A stretch of 64,000 bases of DNA from Hexactinellida sp. DTS-2022 (lineage: Eukaryota > Porifera > Hexactinellida). The DNA lies in contig JAPNXP010000005.1 in NCBI GenBank assembly GCA_028753945.1, forward strand, positions 1,798,001 through 1,862,000, read 5' to 3'. This document shows positions 1 through 11,175 of this stretch, one piece after another. The notes under the pieces are model-generated. The model ran no database searches. It was not told the origin of the DNA and saw nothing but the letters and a program-made list of their open reading frames with translations. Each line of letters begins with the position of its first letter. Position 1 is the stretch's first letter. A program made the translations under genes and the position numbers.

Positions 1-721
1 ATTATAGAAATTGCTTTAGATAGCGTCGAGTTTCGAGTATCTGTCAGGACTTGAATTAAATAAACAAGTCAGATGTTACCCCACACGCTAAGAAGACAAA
101 TCAAATACCTTAGAACTCGGTTAAGACGTACCACCCTGGGAAACTAAAAAGTACGTACTAACAGAGGTACGTTTCATCCGTATGCATATCCACATAGTAT
201 ATTTACATGTCCAATGATATGAATACGATGTAGGGTATTCAAGTCTTTAAGATACTTAACGATACGATTAAAGTATTTTAGTTGTCACATACTCACTTAA
301 ACCAATTACTAACCGAGTTCTGCTGATAGTTTTCTAGAGTAAGTACTAACCGAATTAACATAATTAAATTTTATATAATTGGGAATAGAAATTGGTACGT
401 CTTAACCGAATGATTCATAATGGATCAGATAGGAGAAAAAATAGGTTATTGAAGAACAGTACATAGTATCCGAGAGTACAACTTAAACCTAGTATGTACT
501 AAGCGAGTTTCACTGTACACCAACCCTGAAAAGTATTTGAACAACAACAACAATAATTTGTATTCATACATTCTAGCTTCTAGCAGCATAATAACATTTA
601 TAGATACTACTTCAATATGGATGTTGACATAAAACGATAAGTTAACTAAAATAAAATATCATTATTTTTGAATTTACATATTTATGTAGGTGTCAAACTC
701 ATTAGCCATATAATTAGATAA
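1..721. repeat. AT-rich flank with one inverted repeat
   Basis: No gene is visible. A short inverted repeat has arms at 117-132 and 394-409 (TCGGTTAAGACGTACC and its complement), so about 290 bp may be a decayed terminal-inverted-repeat element of the pogo-like kind found later in the window. The rest is AT-rich with no recognisable coding signal. Confidence 0.4.
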
Positions 722-1234
722 GCTATACTATTAAAACACAAACCTGTATATGTATGTATATATGTGTATATATTTGTTTGTATGTTACGAGTTGATTGAA
801 GAAAGTGGACGGTTTCCAAATGTAATTTTTGGCATATAGGGGTAACTTTTGGCACCCGCAACAAGTTGAGGTTTCCACTCAAAATTTCTCACACCTCGAC
901 AAGTTATGACGTCATTGTCACATTTCGAGAACCCTGAAAATTAACTTAATCGCACAGAATTCGCGCCCTCTAAGAGATAAAAATATGAAAATTTAATAGA
1001 ACATGGACATTAATGATGCGGACACGTCGGTCACACCAGATCGCCACTATGCTAACTCATTATCGCATGATGACGAAATCATTAAAATTTCACATTGATA
1101 AATTTTACTATTTAGGCCTATTTACGCTTTATAATCAATATTAGGAGTAGTATATAAACCACACACCAACCGCGAAGCGGTTGTTGTGTGGTTGTGTTCC
1201 GCCGCGAAGCGACCTATCAAGCGAAGCGCGCTAG
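722..1234 (+). mobile_element. Non-autonomous Helitron, family 1
   Basis: The left end resembles TCTATACTATTAAAACAC, with the first T changed. The right end carries the hairpin AACCGCGAAGCGGTT near 1168-1182 and finishes GCGAAGCGCGCTAG followed by T, the classic Helitron 3' end (hairpin, then CTAG, inserted before T). The body is shared with 36404-36900 and with the start of the large Helitron at 13795, for example TTATGACGTCATTGTCACAT. It has no coding capacity. Confidence 0.8.
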
Positions 1235-2050
1235 TTCAATATATAAATTCTGAAGATTTTTGAATCGAATTATGATTTCAGATTTGATTAAAATATGGTC
1301 GAATTACATTAGGTGCATAATTTCTAATCATAATGATTATTTTCCACTGAGATACAGCCACATTCCCATTAGTGTTACACGTGGCACGTGGCAGGGACAC
1401 TTATGCCACTTCATTGATATTGGATAAAAATGACATAAATTCATAATTTAATTTTAATTTGCATTTTCCAAGTCTTCTATTACATTACATATGCATTCAA
1501 ATGATACTAACTTTTGATTATCACTCACTTTCAGTTTGTCTGAGAAAAATCATTATATGCCAATGTATTTCAAGCTGAAATTAACCTGAAAGTACTCAGT
1601 TACATCCATTTATTATTCAAGTTTAGAATCAACATACTTAAATTGATAAGCAAGACTATAAATCATTGGTTGATTGTTGATACTTGAGTATTTATAGACA
1701 TTGTAAGGAAGCTACTTTTTGAATTCTCCAATACCGCAAAAGGAACCTTTATTCCCTTAACTTTAATTATAATTATAGTATTTATATAGCCTATAGCCTT
1801 CGATTCTCAACCTTTTTCAACCGTGAACTCCTCTATAGCAAATACCAAGCATTTATAGATTCCCTCCCATTGTCTTTAATAGAAATTTAGAAAAATTATG
1901 GACCCCCAAAAGGGTAATAGGAACCCAAATTGGGAACCACTGCTGTAGCATTCAATTAACAAGCAATTTTTACTGAACAATATTTGAACAATCAAGATTT
2001 AAATTTTTTCTACTAAGAGCTGTATGTATGTTGCATATTTTTACTATATG
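1235..2050. other. Gene-free AT-rich stretch
   Basis: I see no ORF, repeat end or motif here that I can support. Confidence 0.5.
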
Positions 2051-2680
2051 TGTAATAGGAATTAGTTAGTATGTATGTATTCTTACGCAACTTTAGTAGA
2101 CAATAGGCGTCACAACAATATAGTTATAGCAGAGATGCAGCGGTCTGGACCGGACTGCGGTCCAGACCGGGACCGGACCGGACTGACCGGTCTCAGGTCG
2201 GTCCGGTCTGCTTGTTTTCAAGTGCGGTCTGGACCGGTCCAAATTAACGATATAACGGTCTGGACCGTTCATCGGTCTGGACTCATCCTAGATTGGACAA
2301 GCGATCGGGCTCAAATCCGTTATTACCCATTGTTTACAAGCACATAAGTAATAAGTATCTTATAAACACAAGTGGATATAATTATCCACCCTACTTTGCG
2401 GTCTGTAACGGTCCAAATAAGGGATATAACGGTCTGGACCGGTTCATCGGTCTGGACCGGTCCAGACCGATCCAATATTTTGATCATACGGTCTGGACCG
2501 GTCCGGACTGTCCAGAAAAAATCATGACGGTCCGGTCCGGTCCATGAAATTTCCGGACCGCTGCATCTCTGAGTTATAGTACTAATACTATTAGATAGGT
2601 ATACTTTTGCTAGTCGTTATTTCCAATAAATATACCTTGTAGCTCTATATTCTCTTTGTGTAACACATCTTACTACGACA
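2051..2680 (+). repeat. 5' LTR of an LTR retrotransposon, split by a hAT element
   Basis: After removal of the hAT insertion at 2130-2571 and one target copy, about 180 bp remain. They match 10336-10507 closely, from TGT(A/C)(A/C)TAGGAATTAG to ACGACA. The pair flanks gag-pol coding remnants, so these are read as LTRs with TG...CA ends. No clean 5-bp target duplication and no primer-binding site could be assigned by eye. Confidence 0.75.
2130..2571. mobile_element. hAT-type MITE, GGTCTGGACCG-rich
   Basis: Terminal inverted repeats are CAGAGATGCAGCGGTC and its complement. The flanking 8-bp duplication AGTTATAG (2122-2129 and 2572-2579) is exact. The 3' LTR at 10336 has the unoccupied site. The interior is made of repeated GGTCCAGACCG-like words. 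A second copy in reverse orientation lies at 12982-13534. Confidence 0.9.
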
Positions 2681-2689
2681 TAAATTTCA

Positions 2690-3240
2690 GATGGCCACGC
2701 CCATGTAAAGTTTTTTGATCCCGCCTCTTTCGGTGGAGGAACGAGTGGAAAACTTGGAAGTTCTTTTTCGAGCAGCTTAAGACAGTTAATCTCCCAAGGA
2801 GAGCACGGGTTCAAGCTTGTGATTGGTTTGCTTCCAGCCTATGCGTGTCGTAGCCTGGAGGAACGAGAAGTAATAAGAGAGGTCGTGAGAACAAGTGCTA
2901 CATTAGACGAGGCCTTTAAGATCTTGAAGGAGAGATTCGACTCCCCAATCGATGAGTATGCGTCTATCCTTCGTTTCTGTGATTTAAAGTGGTCATATTG
3001 AAAGAGGGGTTTGGACGCCAATCACTGTTATTGGATCCGCTAGCTTAACGGTAGACGTGGGTGATGGACAGCAAGTCAACCAGTTGTTCCAAGTGCTTGA
3101 CAGTGAAGAACCCGTGGTGATATTGGGGCGTGACTTTCTGCGCAAGTTCGATTCTGTAGAGTTCAATTGGGGGTCATGTGGAGTTAACCTAGGTGGGATT
3201 TGGAAGCGTCCCAGTATCCTCACTTAGGGGTGGGACTGGG
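2690..3240 (+). pseudogene. LTR retrotransposon gag and protease remnants
   Basis: About 2819-3000 is an open stretch with gag-like helical content (ERFDSPIDEYASILRF) in the position expected for gag just after the 5' LTR. From about 3008 to 3185 another frame reads like the C-terminal half of a retroelement aspartic protease, with VVILGRDFLRKF matching the family's ILGxDfL strand. The usual catalytic D(T/S)G triad is not visible, so the N-terminal half is lost or frameshifted. The pieces lie in different frames and cannot give a working polyprotein. The family is Ty3/gypsy-like, judged from the downstream pol. Confidence 0.6.
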
Positions 3241-4338
3241 AGTGCTGTAACGCGAACAGTCATTGCTCGGCTGCACGACGCCGCGAGCCAATTTATGAAG
3301 AGCAATTTCGACGTCTACCCAGGCCTGGAGTTAGAAGAGAAGCAGAGTGTTGGAGTTATTGCAAGAGTTCGATGAGTTGTTCGCTAATAACCCGAAGAAA
3401 CCACCGTACACGCACTTGGGAGAGCACGTCATCAATACGGGTACGGCACAGCCAGTGAAGCAACATTTGAGACGGGTTTCACCCAACGCTGAAGTCGAGA
3501 TAAATAAACAAATTGAGATGTTGCGTAATGGTATCTGCCGGGTATTTAAGTCATCTTGGAGTAGCCCTGTCGTATTAGTAAAGAAGAAGGATGGGAGTTT
3601 AAGATTTGCCATTGATTATAGACATTTAAATGAGCTAACATAGAAGGACTCGTAAGCCATTCCGGATCCTCGGTCGATATTCGACAAGTTGGACGGGAGC
3701 AATATTTTCTCGTTCCTAGATTGTCGTCCGCGTACTAGTGCGTAAACTAAGGGAAGAGGACATCGAATAAACCGCTTTACAGTTCCTAGAGGCCACTACA
3801 AATGTTGGTGATGCCCTTCGGTCTGTGCAACAGTCAGAGCACCTTCCAAAGAGTCTTGGACATAGCATGGCATTGGTCAGAGCTGAGAGAATGGAATCAT
3901 ATGTAGATGATTGTATAACACACTCTTAGAGTTTCGAGGGCCATCTGAAGGACCTGAGGATAGCACTGAAATGTTTCCAAGAAGGCTAATATACAACTCA
4001 AATTTGAAAAGTGCCATTTTGGATACCCGAACGGACAGTTCCTCGGGCACGACATTTCTGGGCAAGGACGGAAGCCGTTGAAAGAGATGGTTGATAGTAT
4101 TGCGAGTTTCCCCTCGCCAACCAAGGTGAAAGAACTACAGAGATTTCTAGGAATGGTTAACTACTATAGGGAATATAATCCAGACATGGCGAGCTTGGCC
4201 GAACCGTTGTATAGGTTACTGAGGAAAAACGACTCATTGGGAGTGAGGTAAATCGTGTTAGGAAGCGTTCATTGTCTTGCGCCGACTCGTGGACCGACCT
4301 GTCCTATTGGCCCATCCTAAATGGGACGCCCCTTTTAT
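3241..4338 (+). pseudogene. Ty3/gypsy-type reverse transcriptase, decayed
   Basis: About 3347-3643 encodes the finger region of a Ty3/gypsy reverse transcriptase, including SSPVVLVKKKDGSLRFAIDY. The YVDD active-site box is at 3900-3911 in a different segment. Thumb/connection sequence with FLGMVNYY follows at about 4146-4170. Stops and frameshifts separate these parts (for example a TAG shortly after 3640 and several breaks at 3700-3900). The order protease, reverse transcriptase, RNase H, integrase is that of Ty3/gypsy, not Copia. It is an inactive old copy. Confidence 0.8.
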
Positions 4339-4346
4339 GTGGAAGC

Positions 4347-5057
4347 CAGGGCCGGATCACCCAATAGGCTAAGTAGGCTGCAGCCTAGGGGCCCGTCGAT
4401 TCTGGGGGCCCGATATAATCTGCTCGTCGTAAGTTTTTACATTAATTAATACATTGTTGATCTATCAAAACGTAATTATTGGCCTACTAATAAGTAATTA
4501 AATTACAATCTATATATTAAAAGCACGATTGTTTCTTTGTTTGTGTGTGTTTGTGTTTGCCGGGTGTATTAAAGTGATGGGGGAATCGAAACCGCATTTA
4601 TAATTGAGATAGACACTAACTTCAAAATTTTATGATAGGTAAACAAGTATGCTGATTTCAAATTTCGCAGTTACAAATTTCTAATTTCAATAATTGTTGT
4701 TGTTGTTGTTGTTGTTGTTAGTGTTGTTGTTGTTTACACAAATAGGTGAACAAATTAATTAAAATTCAAAATCGACCCAGAAGTAGGCTTTCATTGGGTT
4801 TTACGTAACATATTGTGAGTATGCAAAATGCTTGAAGGGATGGGATGTATATGACTAAGACAATTATTAACAAACTATGTAATTTATTGTTTGATCAGGA
4901 GTAAGGCCGCGTAGCGCCAGTTAACTTGAGACCGAAGGGATCGTGATCATACAATTAAATATACTAGTTATTTTGTGATCCATATTTTGATTGAAGGGGG
5001 GAGGGGGCCCCTAATTTTACCCAGCCTATGATCCCAGAGACCCATGATTCGGCCATG
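4347..5057. mobile_element. hAT element inserted in the retrotransposon RNase H region
   Basis: The ends CAGGGCCGGATCA and the complement of CATGGCCGAATCA are imperfect terminal inverted repeats. The flanking 8-bp duplication GTGGAAGC (4339-4346 and 5058-5065) is exact. Taking out the element and one duplication rejoins the retrotransposon frame at the first RNase H strand. It contains a Helitron family-2 copy at 4509-4943, which arrived later. Confidence 0.85.
4509..4943 (+). mobile_element. Small Helitron, family 2
   Basis: It starts TCTATATATTAAAAGCACG after an A and ends GACCGAAGGGATCG before a T. The 3' part is shared with 42310-42407 (GTAAGGCCGC...TTAACTTGAG), and the 5' part with 41464 onward (AAAGTGATGGGGGAAT). 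It holds a (TTG)n microsatellite near 4694-4733. No target duplication is seen, as expected for Helitrons. Confidence 0.7.
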
Positions 5058-5505
5058 GTGGAAGCGGATGCCAGCTCAGGTGTAGCAGCGGTTCTGTCCC
5101 AGAAAGATCCTGACACGCAGAAATTCCGACCACTCAGCTATTTCTCAACAACTATCGATGGCAGCCAGCGAAAATACAGCGCTGGTCAGAGGGAAGCCTG
5201 GGCCATACAAAACGCGACCAGAAAGTGGGATGAGTATTTGCGGGCGGTCGTTCACGTTTATGTGCTCACGGACTATAACCCACTAGTCTGGATGAGGAAC
5301 CAAAAAGACCCACGGATACTTATGCCAGGTGGTTGATGGAACTGGAAGACCTAGATTACGATATCATTTACCGGAATGGGAGCGAAAATGTAGTAGCCGA
5401 CGCATTTAGTAGAAGTGGCGGCTGTTATGAAGAGGACGTAAACAATGAAGAATCATTCGAAGATAGTGTATTCCATTACAGGACATTCTGAATGGATTGA
5501 AGAGA
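5058..5505 (+). pseudogene. Ty3/gypsy RNase H region
   Basis: This is the RNase H domain of the same retrotransposon. VEADASSGVAAVLSQ carries the first catalytic Asp, RKYSAGQREAWAI resembles the helix with the catalytic Glu, and VLTDYNPLVWM holds a further acidic residue. The frame breaks near 5336, and the connection continues in another frame with a DLDYDIIYRNG-like block typical of the end of this domain. The hAT element at 4347-5057 separates it from the reverse transcriptase. It is inactive as it stands. Confidence 0.8.
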
Positions 5506-5639
5506 TACGTACCGCACAAGAAGATGATGAAGCCATCGTAACGGCTAAGAAACAACTTCAGAAAGGCGGCATTCACTCAGGAAATTCAAAACATAAAGAG
5601 ACATGAACGTATCCGACGGGTTGCTTTCAGAGGGAAGAA

Positions 5640-6800
5640 GATCCTCATACCCAACCCTTTGAGAGAGAAAGTGGTTAAATTATACACGCGAGGACCCATG
5701 CAGGAGAACAGAGGATGATTGAGAGGGAAACTTATTAAACCAAATTATGTGTGGAAAGGTATGTGCGCGCAGATGTGGTCCAGTGGAGTAAATTGTGTCA
5801 AGTATGCAACCAGTCGAAGAGTAGTCACGCCCCAAAACAGTCATTACAACCTTATGAAGTTGGAGAATTAAGTCCTAGAACAGCGGTTGCAATGGATGTT
5901 ACAACTTTGCCATGGAGAAATGATCACCATCGCAACTTTCTGCTAGTAGTAGACATGTTTACTCGTCATATCGAACTAATTGCACTGCAGAACCAGACTG
6001 CGGAGACCGTCAAATCTGCTTTCGTCTCCGGATGGATACATTGACATGGTGTTCCGAGAATATTGATATACGACCAGGGGAGGAATGTTGACGGGGAAGT
6101 AGTAAATCGCTTGTGTGCCTCAGATTGGGAATAGAAAAGAGGAATTCTACACCCTACCACCCTGAAGGAGATGGACTAGCTGAACGGTCTATCGGGACAG
6201 TAAAACAGGTTATGCGTTGTCTCTTATCGAAACGGGATATTCCTAGTCGGGGTGGCCAACATTACTTAGTGAGGTTGCGTTTGCGCGCAACTCAATGATA
6301 AATACATCCACAGGGGTATCCCCACATGAAATAATGTACGGTAACAGATTGAGGGACCTTATTGATGCTGCACTGGAAAATGTGTCGACGGACGAATGTC
6401 TCAACGATATTGAATACACAGAGAAGCTAAAGGATACTCAAACAAAATTGTGGGATTTGGCAACCCAGAACTCGTAAGATGCTAGAGAAAGGATAAAACG
6501 GGCTTATGACAGGGGTAAGAAAGACAGTACTGCCTCTGAGGGTGACCTTGTGTTCGACGGAACGAGGCTAGGAGCGATTCCTTAGACCCATTATATATAG
6601 GGCCATTCCTGAATCTGCAAGAGAAGAAGATCCAAATTCAGCCAATGTATTGGTGATGGACGTTGTTACTAAAAAGGAGAAATGGGTGCAGGGTTGGTTA
6701 CAGGACACATGGTTTGGGATCGTCAGATCCTTACGTACCAGCCAACAGAGAGTATTTGGTGAACCCGTCCCTTGGGAAAGTCTGAAGGCACATAGCGTTA
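5640..6800 (+). pseudogene. Ty3/gypsy integrase, frameshifted
   Basis: The zinc-binding N-terminus is partly visible as LCQVCNQSKSSH at about 5790. The catalytic core follows: AMDVTTLP holds the first Asp, YDQGRN near 6070 the second, and YHPEGDGLAERSIGTVKQ near 6135-6215 the Glu helix. The parts lie in at least three frames (5751-6044, 6113-6298, 6295-6477). A C-terminal stretch at 6650-6800 ends with EPVPWESLKAHSVKDY, the position of the integrase tail in this family. The THAP transposon at about 6832 then interrupts the element before its 3' LTR. Not functional. Confidence 0.75.
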
Positions 6801-7150
6801 AAGATTATATAACCAGGCACGGGTCCACCGGGGGGGTGCGCACCCCCCCATCTCTTCATGAGATTGGACTCTTGAGACTGTCACAAAAATAGAGTGAGCC
6901 ATAGCCTACTCTATATATGGCCTGACAGTAACCTATAAAATATGGACCAAGGATTAAGGAGAAGATGGTAATATTTATCCAACCACAATATTTATTTTCA
7001 AAAATAATAATAATAATCAACCACATTAATTAGAAATATTCTTGAAATATATACAACTATTGATCAGATTTTATTCCAAAGTCTTCTATTGACGTACAAT
7101 CTCATCCTTTTAATTTCGATCTGGTATTTTATTCATATTAGCTTCTATTC

Positions 7151-7465
7151 ATGCCTAACTCGTGTTCTGTTCCCGGTTGCAAGAGCAACTACAACCCGGA
7201 AGACCATGTTCCTTGTGTTCAAGATGCCTCAAAATCCACCAACCCTGAATCATGCCTGGACATGCTTCTTCGTCACGAGGATTTTGGTGACCTGAAGGTG
7301 GTCTATGTATGTATCAACCATTTTCAGAAAGAAGACATAGACTACACTTTCAAAGTCCCAAAAGGAGATGGTATTTTTACTGAAGTACCGCGGGCGAAGC
7401 CAAAGCTGAAGGAAGGCGATGTACCAAGTTTGCTGCCCTGCTGCCCAGCATATTACTCATCCTAA
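7151..7465 (+). CDS. THAP-domain protein, N-terminus of a P-like transposase
   Basis: This is a 104-residue ORF beginning MPNSCSVPGCKSNY. The C-x4-C pair, then CINHF later (C-x2-H), give the C2CH zinc site of a THAP DNA-binding domain. The closing VPS block stands where the AVP box normally lies. THAP domains form the DNA-binding end of P-element-type transposases and bind the transposon ends. The usual mid-domain Trp is not obvious, and the reading frame stops at 7465, well before the transposase core seen at 7721, so the gene is broken or spliced. The ATG at 7151 is the natural THAP start because the first Cys is four residues later. Confidence 0.7.
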   Translation: MPNSCSVPGCKSNYNPEDHVPCVQDASKSTNPESCLDMLLRHEDFGDLKVVYVCINHFQKEDIDYTFKVPKGDGIFTEVPRAKPKLKEGDVPSLLPCCPAYYSS

Positions 7466-7699
7466 CCTAACAAACGGAATCGCTTCTCATACGATGCAAA
7501 AGATGAAGCCTTGATGAACCAAACACTACAACTCAGCTTGAGATCCGAGAGTCAAGAGAAAGAGAAGGGAAGTTTGTAGTCAACTCTACAGGACTTGAAA
7601 GATAAGTTAAAACCTTGATTTATTTACCTAATAGTTGGTTGGTGTGATTCCGTAATGAGAGTAACATAACGTTTGTTCTCGCTAAAATGGCTGAAAAAT

Positions 7700-8400
7700 T
7701 TTTCTCAGTAGATTTGTACCTTGAAAGTTGAAATCAATGTTTGTCTATCCACCTCAGCCGAATTTAATGGACAGAGTATATCCGTTGCTGCAATTAGTGA
7801 CATCCGAGAAATTGAATCTGTTTTGCAGGAACTTGCTTTAAAATACAACTCTATAGTTATTGTGATTATCCCTTTAAGTTCGGTTGTGCATCCTTTGAAG
7901 ATGTACGTCAATTATATAATTCAGAAAGAACAAGTTTAGCCAAGTTAGCTCCTCATTTGACTATGGAGTCATGTTTTCCGTCTAGCATAGAGCGTCAAAA
8001 TGTCAAACTGGTTTTGAAATGCGGTAACGACATAACAATATCTGCGCTAACTATCCAGAATATAGAAAGAATACTCCGGAGTTTGTTGATACCCTTCTTA
8101 CTGTTTGGAAATTATTCAACGTTAACACACCATTTAAAGGAAGACGTTTGAACGATAATTTCTCGAGACCTTTGACTTTTAATGACGAGCGATTTCTACT
8201 TTTGACTTGTGTAATTTTTGGTAAGATGCTTGGCAAACTTTACTAGAAAAAAATTGGCAAACTGAGTAAACAAACATCACCAGTTTTAGACATGCTTGTA
8301 TTGCCTTACCGTAAACTGGGCCGACTTAAGTTCATGGGTTTTAGTTTGGCCGAACGGTTACCAAATTCAGGAAATTATTGAAATCAATCTATAATGACAC
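7700..8400 (+). pseudogene. P-like transposase core relic
   Basis: Several frames carry conserved P-element/THAP9-type sequence. A block at 7721-7939 is followed by APHLTMESCFPSSIERQNVKLVL (7950-8018, given here as family resemblance to the block that precedes the last catalytic acid), then FVDTLLTVWKLFNV at about 8090. Stops at 7939 and 8151 and frameshifts separate the pieces, so the protein cannot be made in one frame. It continues the THAP ORF upstream and the C-terminal block at 9490-9690. Confidence 0.6.
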
Positions 8401-8540
8401 ACTTCTCTGGGAATTTGGAGGTAATAAACAGCAAAATTTTAAAGAAAAAGGTATTTTGCGATATTGCATCATACTATCACAAAATATATAATAACAAATA
8501 AGAAATTTGAACTCCATGTTCAGAAGAAAAACAAAACTAC

Positions 8541-8853
8541 TGTCAACTCCCGTTATAACCAAGTCGGATATAACGAAGTCACACAATGGTCCGGTGTATC
8601 TTATCACATTATTAAACTTCGGTTACAACGAAATGGATATAACGAAATTCCACTTATAACGAAGTAATTTAAATCCCATATAGCCTCTAATCTATTGATT
8701 TACTCCGGTTATAACGAACTCCGGTTACAAAGTATTCTGCTTATAACGAACTCAGGTTACAACAAATTCAACTTGTAATGAACTCTTTCAAGATCGAACT
8801 AAGTTATAACGAACTCCGGTTAAAACGAACTCCGATTATAACAAACTCCGCTA
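8541..8853. repeat. Array of TTATAACGAACTCCGG-like words
   Basis: About a dozen imperfect copies of a 16-24 bp word (consensus near TTATAACGAACTCCGG) are packed in about 310 bp, with variants such as GGATATAACGAA and GGTTACAACGAA. The word is the inner part of pogo-like terminal repeats (CAGT...CTCCGGTTATAACGAA). The array sits in the THAP transposon between its core and C-terminal coding relics. Confidence 0.75.
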
Positions 8854-9219
8854 GTCTGCTTATAACAAATGAAACTACGGTCCCGAGCACTTCGTTAAAC
8901 TTAAAACTGGAGTTGATTGTATATTTATCTGATTATCGTAACCTGATCAATCAGCAATATATATTTTAAATACATTTAACTAAGTTTGGGACAAAGCCAA
9001 CCATATGGGCCTAAGACGCCCCAGTTCACGGTACCACAAATTACCAACCATTTGACTCAATCTTTTGGCTTTACATATGTGTTATCCTCCTTTCTATAGA
9101 CGGATCCCTTGGACACCATTTCGGTCTATACCGTATGATGTCGGGTTCTAATTATCACATCTATCTTCAAATCCTTGAACCGTGCATCCACTTTCTAGCA
9201 TATTAAACTTATTTACTGA

Positions 9220-9700
9220 CCAACAAGACACTTCCTTTCAATCTATTCAGTCATTTGTCAAGTCATTTTCTTGTCCGTATTCCACTACTGATGGTGAATT
9301 CAATTTGGAGCCATTTCTTGATGAGATTCATGACCTATCAACTATTGATTGTGATTCATAGTTGCTTCAATCATTTCCTTTATTGCAGGCTATACTGTCC
9401 ATCAGTACCTGAAACAAACAAAACCGTGTCATGTCTGTCTACATATGCTAACACTTGATAAATAATTTCTCCTTTATTTAGACCTGTACTCTCAGTATAA
9501 ACTTCTGCAGCTAACGGACCGTGGCGGACTTAAATATCCATCTTAGCCAGTTTTGAAATCCATTCTTGTTTTATGGAAGACCTTTAGTGCCATCGAAAAC
9601 AATAAAGAGCTGTTGGCGAAACTTGTAAGTGGACCTTCTAGAAAAATACTAGTTGAACTTTCGTTGATGTATTTGGAAGTCTACTTGTATTAGCGGTGTG
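9220..9700 (+). pseudogene. P-like transposase C-terminal relic
   Basis: After a weakly coding stretch at 9255-9458 (FNLEPFLDEIHDLSTIDCD in one frame), 9490-9690 reads GGLKYPS, then PVLKSILVLWKTFSAIENN and a leucine-rich end. The GGLKYPS block followed by a helix and a short acidic tail also occurs in the second THAP relic at 39528-39650 (GTLKYPSSHVLECIKVIF), so both are C-termini of one transposase family. One in-frame stop lies in the block. Confidence 0.6.
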
Positions 9701-10185
9701 TTTAGTTGGAACATCTTATCGAAGCTAGTCGACCGCAGCGAATTGCTTTCTTGCAAACAAAGTTAATAATTATAACTCGCTGGTTCCTTTCAAAAGCGTA
9801 ATTTAAAGAAATTCTTTTAATTATGTGTCTACTTATTTGTATTTACCATGATTTGTATTACTCTGTTTATTCATATTTCTATTATGTAGTTAAGTGTGTC
9901 GTGTGTCACTGCTAGAGCCAGAGAGAGATAGAGGAGAGAGGAAAGAAAGCAAATAATTGTGTAGTATTCACGTATATTAATATTAGAAATTGTACTGTTT
10001 GTGTTTATTATTACTATTAAATTATGAAAATCCAATCACCGTTCTCATTATAGTTAATATTAATTACGGGCTAGCACGGCTGAGTTATGTTTACGACCTA
10101 GAGACGTATAAAGAACTTAGTAGTTCAATATAGAAAACATTAAAAAATTAAAATTTCCCATCTTCTTGTGCATCCCTGGTATATC
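9701..10185. other. 3' non-coding part of the THAP transposon
   Basis: AT-rich sequence with a purine stretch near 9913-9950. No ORF or structure beyond the subterminal repeat that begins at 10186. Confidence 0.4.
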
Positions 10186-10335
10186 TACTGTCAGGCCATA
10201 TATAGAGTAGGCTATGAGTGAGCTAAATTAGAGTGATAATTACGCTATGGTTAAATTTGCACCCCCCCCCCCCCACCCCACTAATTCTAGTCTGGGTCCG
10301 TCCTTGTATATAACCTTGTTAGATGCGGGAGGTAG

Positions 10336-10507
10336 TGTACTAGGAATTAGTTAGTATTTATTCTTACGCAACCTTAGTAGAGACAATAGACGTAACAACA
10401 ATATAGTTATAGCACTTTTAGATAGGTACATTTTGGCTAGTCGTTATTTCGAATAAATATACCTTGTAGCTCTATATTCTCTTTGTGTTACACATCTTAT
10501 TACGACA
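10336..10507 (+). repeat. 3' LTR, unoccupied by hAT
   Basis: This 172-bp copy starts TGTACTAGGAATTAG, ends TTATTACGACA, and matches the 5' LTR at 2051-2680 apart from the 450-bp hAT insertion there. It provides the empty target for that insertion (ATAGTTATAGCAC). Confidence 0.8.
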
Positions 10508-10732
10508 TACGTATATACTAGTAAGTCCATTCTTGAAACCATTGCTTTTACGCGAACATTGTGCATCAATTCGCCCTAGTTATGTGAATAAGTCCACATA
10601 TATAGTGTAATTATGAGAAATAGAATAACTAAGGACAAATTTAATATATAGATAGTTTAATGAATAAATGATATATTCAATAAGCGAATCAAAAGATAAT
10701 CTAAAGTGTACAATAGTGAAGGTTAAACATGA

Positions 10733-11074
10733 TTAAGGTTGTTTTATGAATGGGTTGTAGGGGTTTGTTAAGGTAATCATTTTGGATAATACACCACTTC
10801 GAGTAAATGGAGACTCCATACAAGGATATTTCAAAATTTTGAATTCTCTAAGAGTTGTTGCAGAATAGACCCCTCTGTGATCCATAATGTGATGTGAGGG
10901 CCGAGTTTGTGTCCAATATTGGCAGCCAGAGTATCCAGGAATATTTGCCCCCCTAGATGTGAAAGTATAATTAGGAATGTGTGGTTGTTGTCTCTCATGA
11001 ATATTAGAACCAGAGTAAATATCTTTAAATGATTCATCTTTGTCTAATCTTGTATGACCAGTATACCCCGGAAT
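10733..11074 (-). CDS. SPMIP7: Terminal exon of a SPMIP7/SPATA48-like sperm axoneme gene
   Basis: On the minus strand a TTTAG acceptor (11075-11079) is followed by a 342-nt open frame of 113 codons that ends at a TAA (10735-10733). It begins IPGYTGHTRLD, has a second repeat IPGYSGCQYW at residues 45-54, and ends SGVLSKMITLTNPYNPFIKQP. IPGYTG repeats occur in ciliary and sperm microtubule inner proteins. The combination with a C-terminal PLSxxVT...PYNPF block is what I remember of SPMIP7/SPATA48, which lies on the inside of sperm doublet microtubules. Phase 0 at the acceptor matches the phase 0 donor of the exon at 57204-57753 on the same strand. Family assignment is from memory; the exon structure is read directly. 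An ATTAAA lies downstream near 10657 as a possible polyadenylation signal. Confidence 0.65.
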   Translation of the reverse strand: MPGYTGHTRLDKDESFKDIYSGSNIHERQQPHIPNYTFTSRGANIPGYSGCQYWTQTRPSHHIMDHRGVYSATTLREFKILKYPCMESPFTRSGVLSKMITLTNPYNPFIKQP

Positions 11075-11175
11075 CTAAAGTTGGTACACAAATAAGACTG
11101 AGAGGGCAAATTATTTGTTTCTTTAATTTGAGTTATATTCTGGAAATAAAATACTTATATAGAGTGGCGCTGCCA

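Larger units (their letters stand above)
6832..10275 (+). mobile_element. THAP/P-like DNA transposon
   Basis: The termini are GGGGGGTGCGCA at the left and the complement of GGGGGGTGCAAA at the right. A longer subterminal inverted repeat (AGCCTACTCTATATATGG and adjoining bases) lies at about 6903-6930 and 10186-10213. It encloses a THAP-domain ORF and two transposase relics in the P-element order. It splits the LTR retrotransposon between its integrase and 3' LTR. G/C runs at both ends hide the target duplication, so the exact ends are uncertain by several bases. Confidence 0.7.
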
